A DNA stretch of 64,000 bases, taken from Dallia pectoralis (lineage: Eukaryota; Chordata; Actinopteri; Esociformes; Umbridae). A model generated the notes under the pieces. It made no database searches. It was not told the origin of the DNA and saw only the letters and a list, made by a program, of their open reading frames with translations. Below are positions 63,916 through 64,000 of the stretch, piece by piece (positions within the stretch are counted from its first letter, which is position 1; every line of letters starts with the position of its first letter). The position numbers were made by a program, and so were the translations under genes. Location of the stretch: positions 4,013,365 to 4,077,364 of the forward strand of contig CM055742.1 in assembly GCA_029465975.1 (NCBI GenBank). The letters run 5' to 3'.

Positions 63916-64000
63916 TACACACGGCAGCCAGGCTCTGGGTGGTGTATGACATGCAGCCTAGGTCGTAGGTCAAAGCAGATTACAGAACAGAAGTTGCCAG

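Overview
This window is vertebrate nuclear DNA, almost certainly from a teleost fish. Genes are split into many short exons with canonical GT-AG junctions, introns are full of (CA)n and minisatellite arrays, and the recognisable genes are vertebrate: p120 catenin (ctnnd1), SLC43A3, CABP2, a BTBD18-like protein and a fish-type very large GTPase (GVIN/VLIG). Decayed repeats near 24.7 kb and 44.0 kb resemble families I know from salmonid and pike genomes, so a protacanthopterygian such as a pike relative is my best guess; this is inference only. There is no bacterial or phage content.

Layout. 0.86-2.41 kb (-): a two-exon BTB/POZ gene like BTBD18, with a four-copy 12-residue repeat. 6.08-20.79 kb (-): ctnnd1, 21 coding exons that join in phase to about 901 codons, including the 18-nt alternative exon C; its 3'UTR probably reaches about 3.8 kb and its promoter lies upstream of 20.8 kb, perhaps near 27 kb. 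29.8-30.4 kb (+): decayed exons of an SLC43A3-like gene. 32.36-34.12 kb (+): a four-exon C2H2 zinc-finger gene with three fingers. 36.27-42.37 kb (+): slc43a3, 12 exons, 518 aa. 44.02-44.07 kb (+): a second relic of slc43a3 exon 6. 44.23-50.12 kb (-): a composite gene joining a BED finger, a PR/SET domain of the PRDM9/7/11 type, a second BED finger and a hAT-transposase-derived C-terminus, with two alternative BED-encoding first exons. 52.0-53.5 kb: a 24-bp minisatellite. 55.6-59.5 kb (+): LINE debris and a GVIN pseudogene split by a LINE copy with a perfect 8-bp target duplication. 60.69-62.13 kb (-): the 3' exons of cabp2; its 5' end lies beyond 62.13 kb and probably beyond the window.

How the genes relate. 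They are not an operon. BTBD18, CTNND1, SLC43A3 and CABP2 all lie on human chromosome 11q, so the window appears to keep part of an old vertebrate linkage group. The most unusual object is the BED-PR/SET-BED-hAT gene: two separate first exons, each with its own ATG and BED finger, end in the same phase and both fit the same downstream acceptor, so the locus seems able to make two proteins with different DNA-reading heads on one PR/hAT body.
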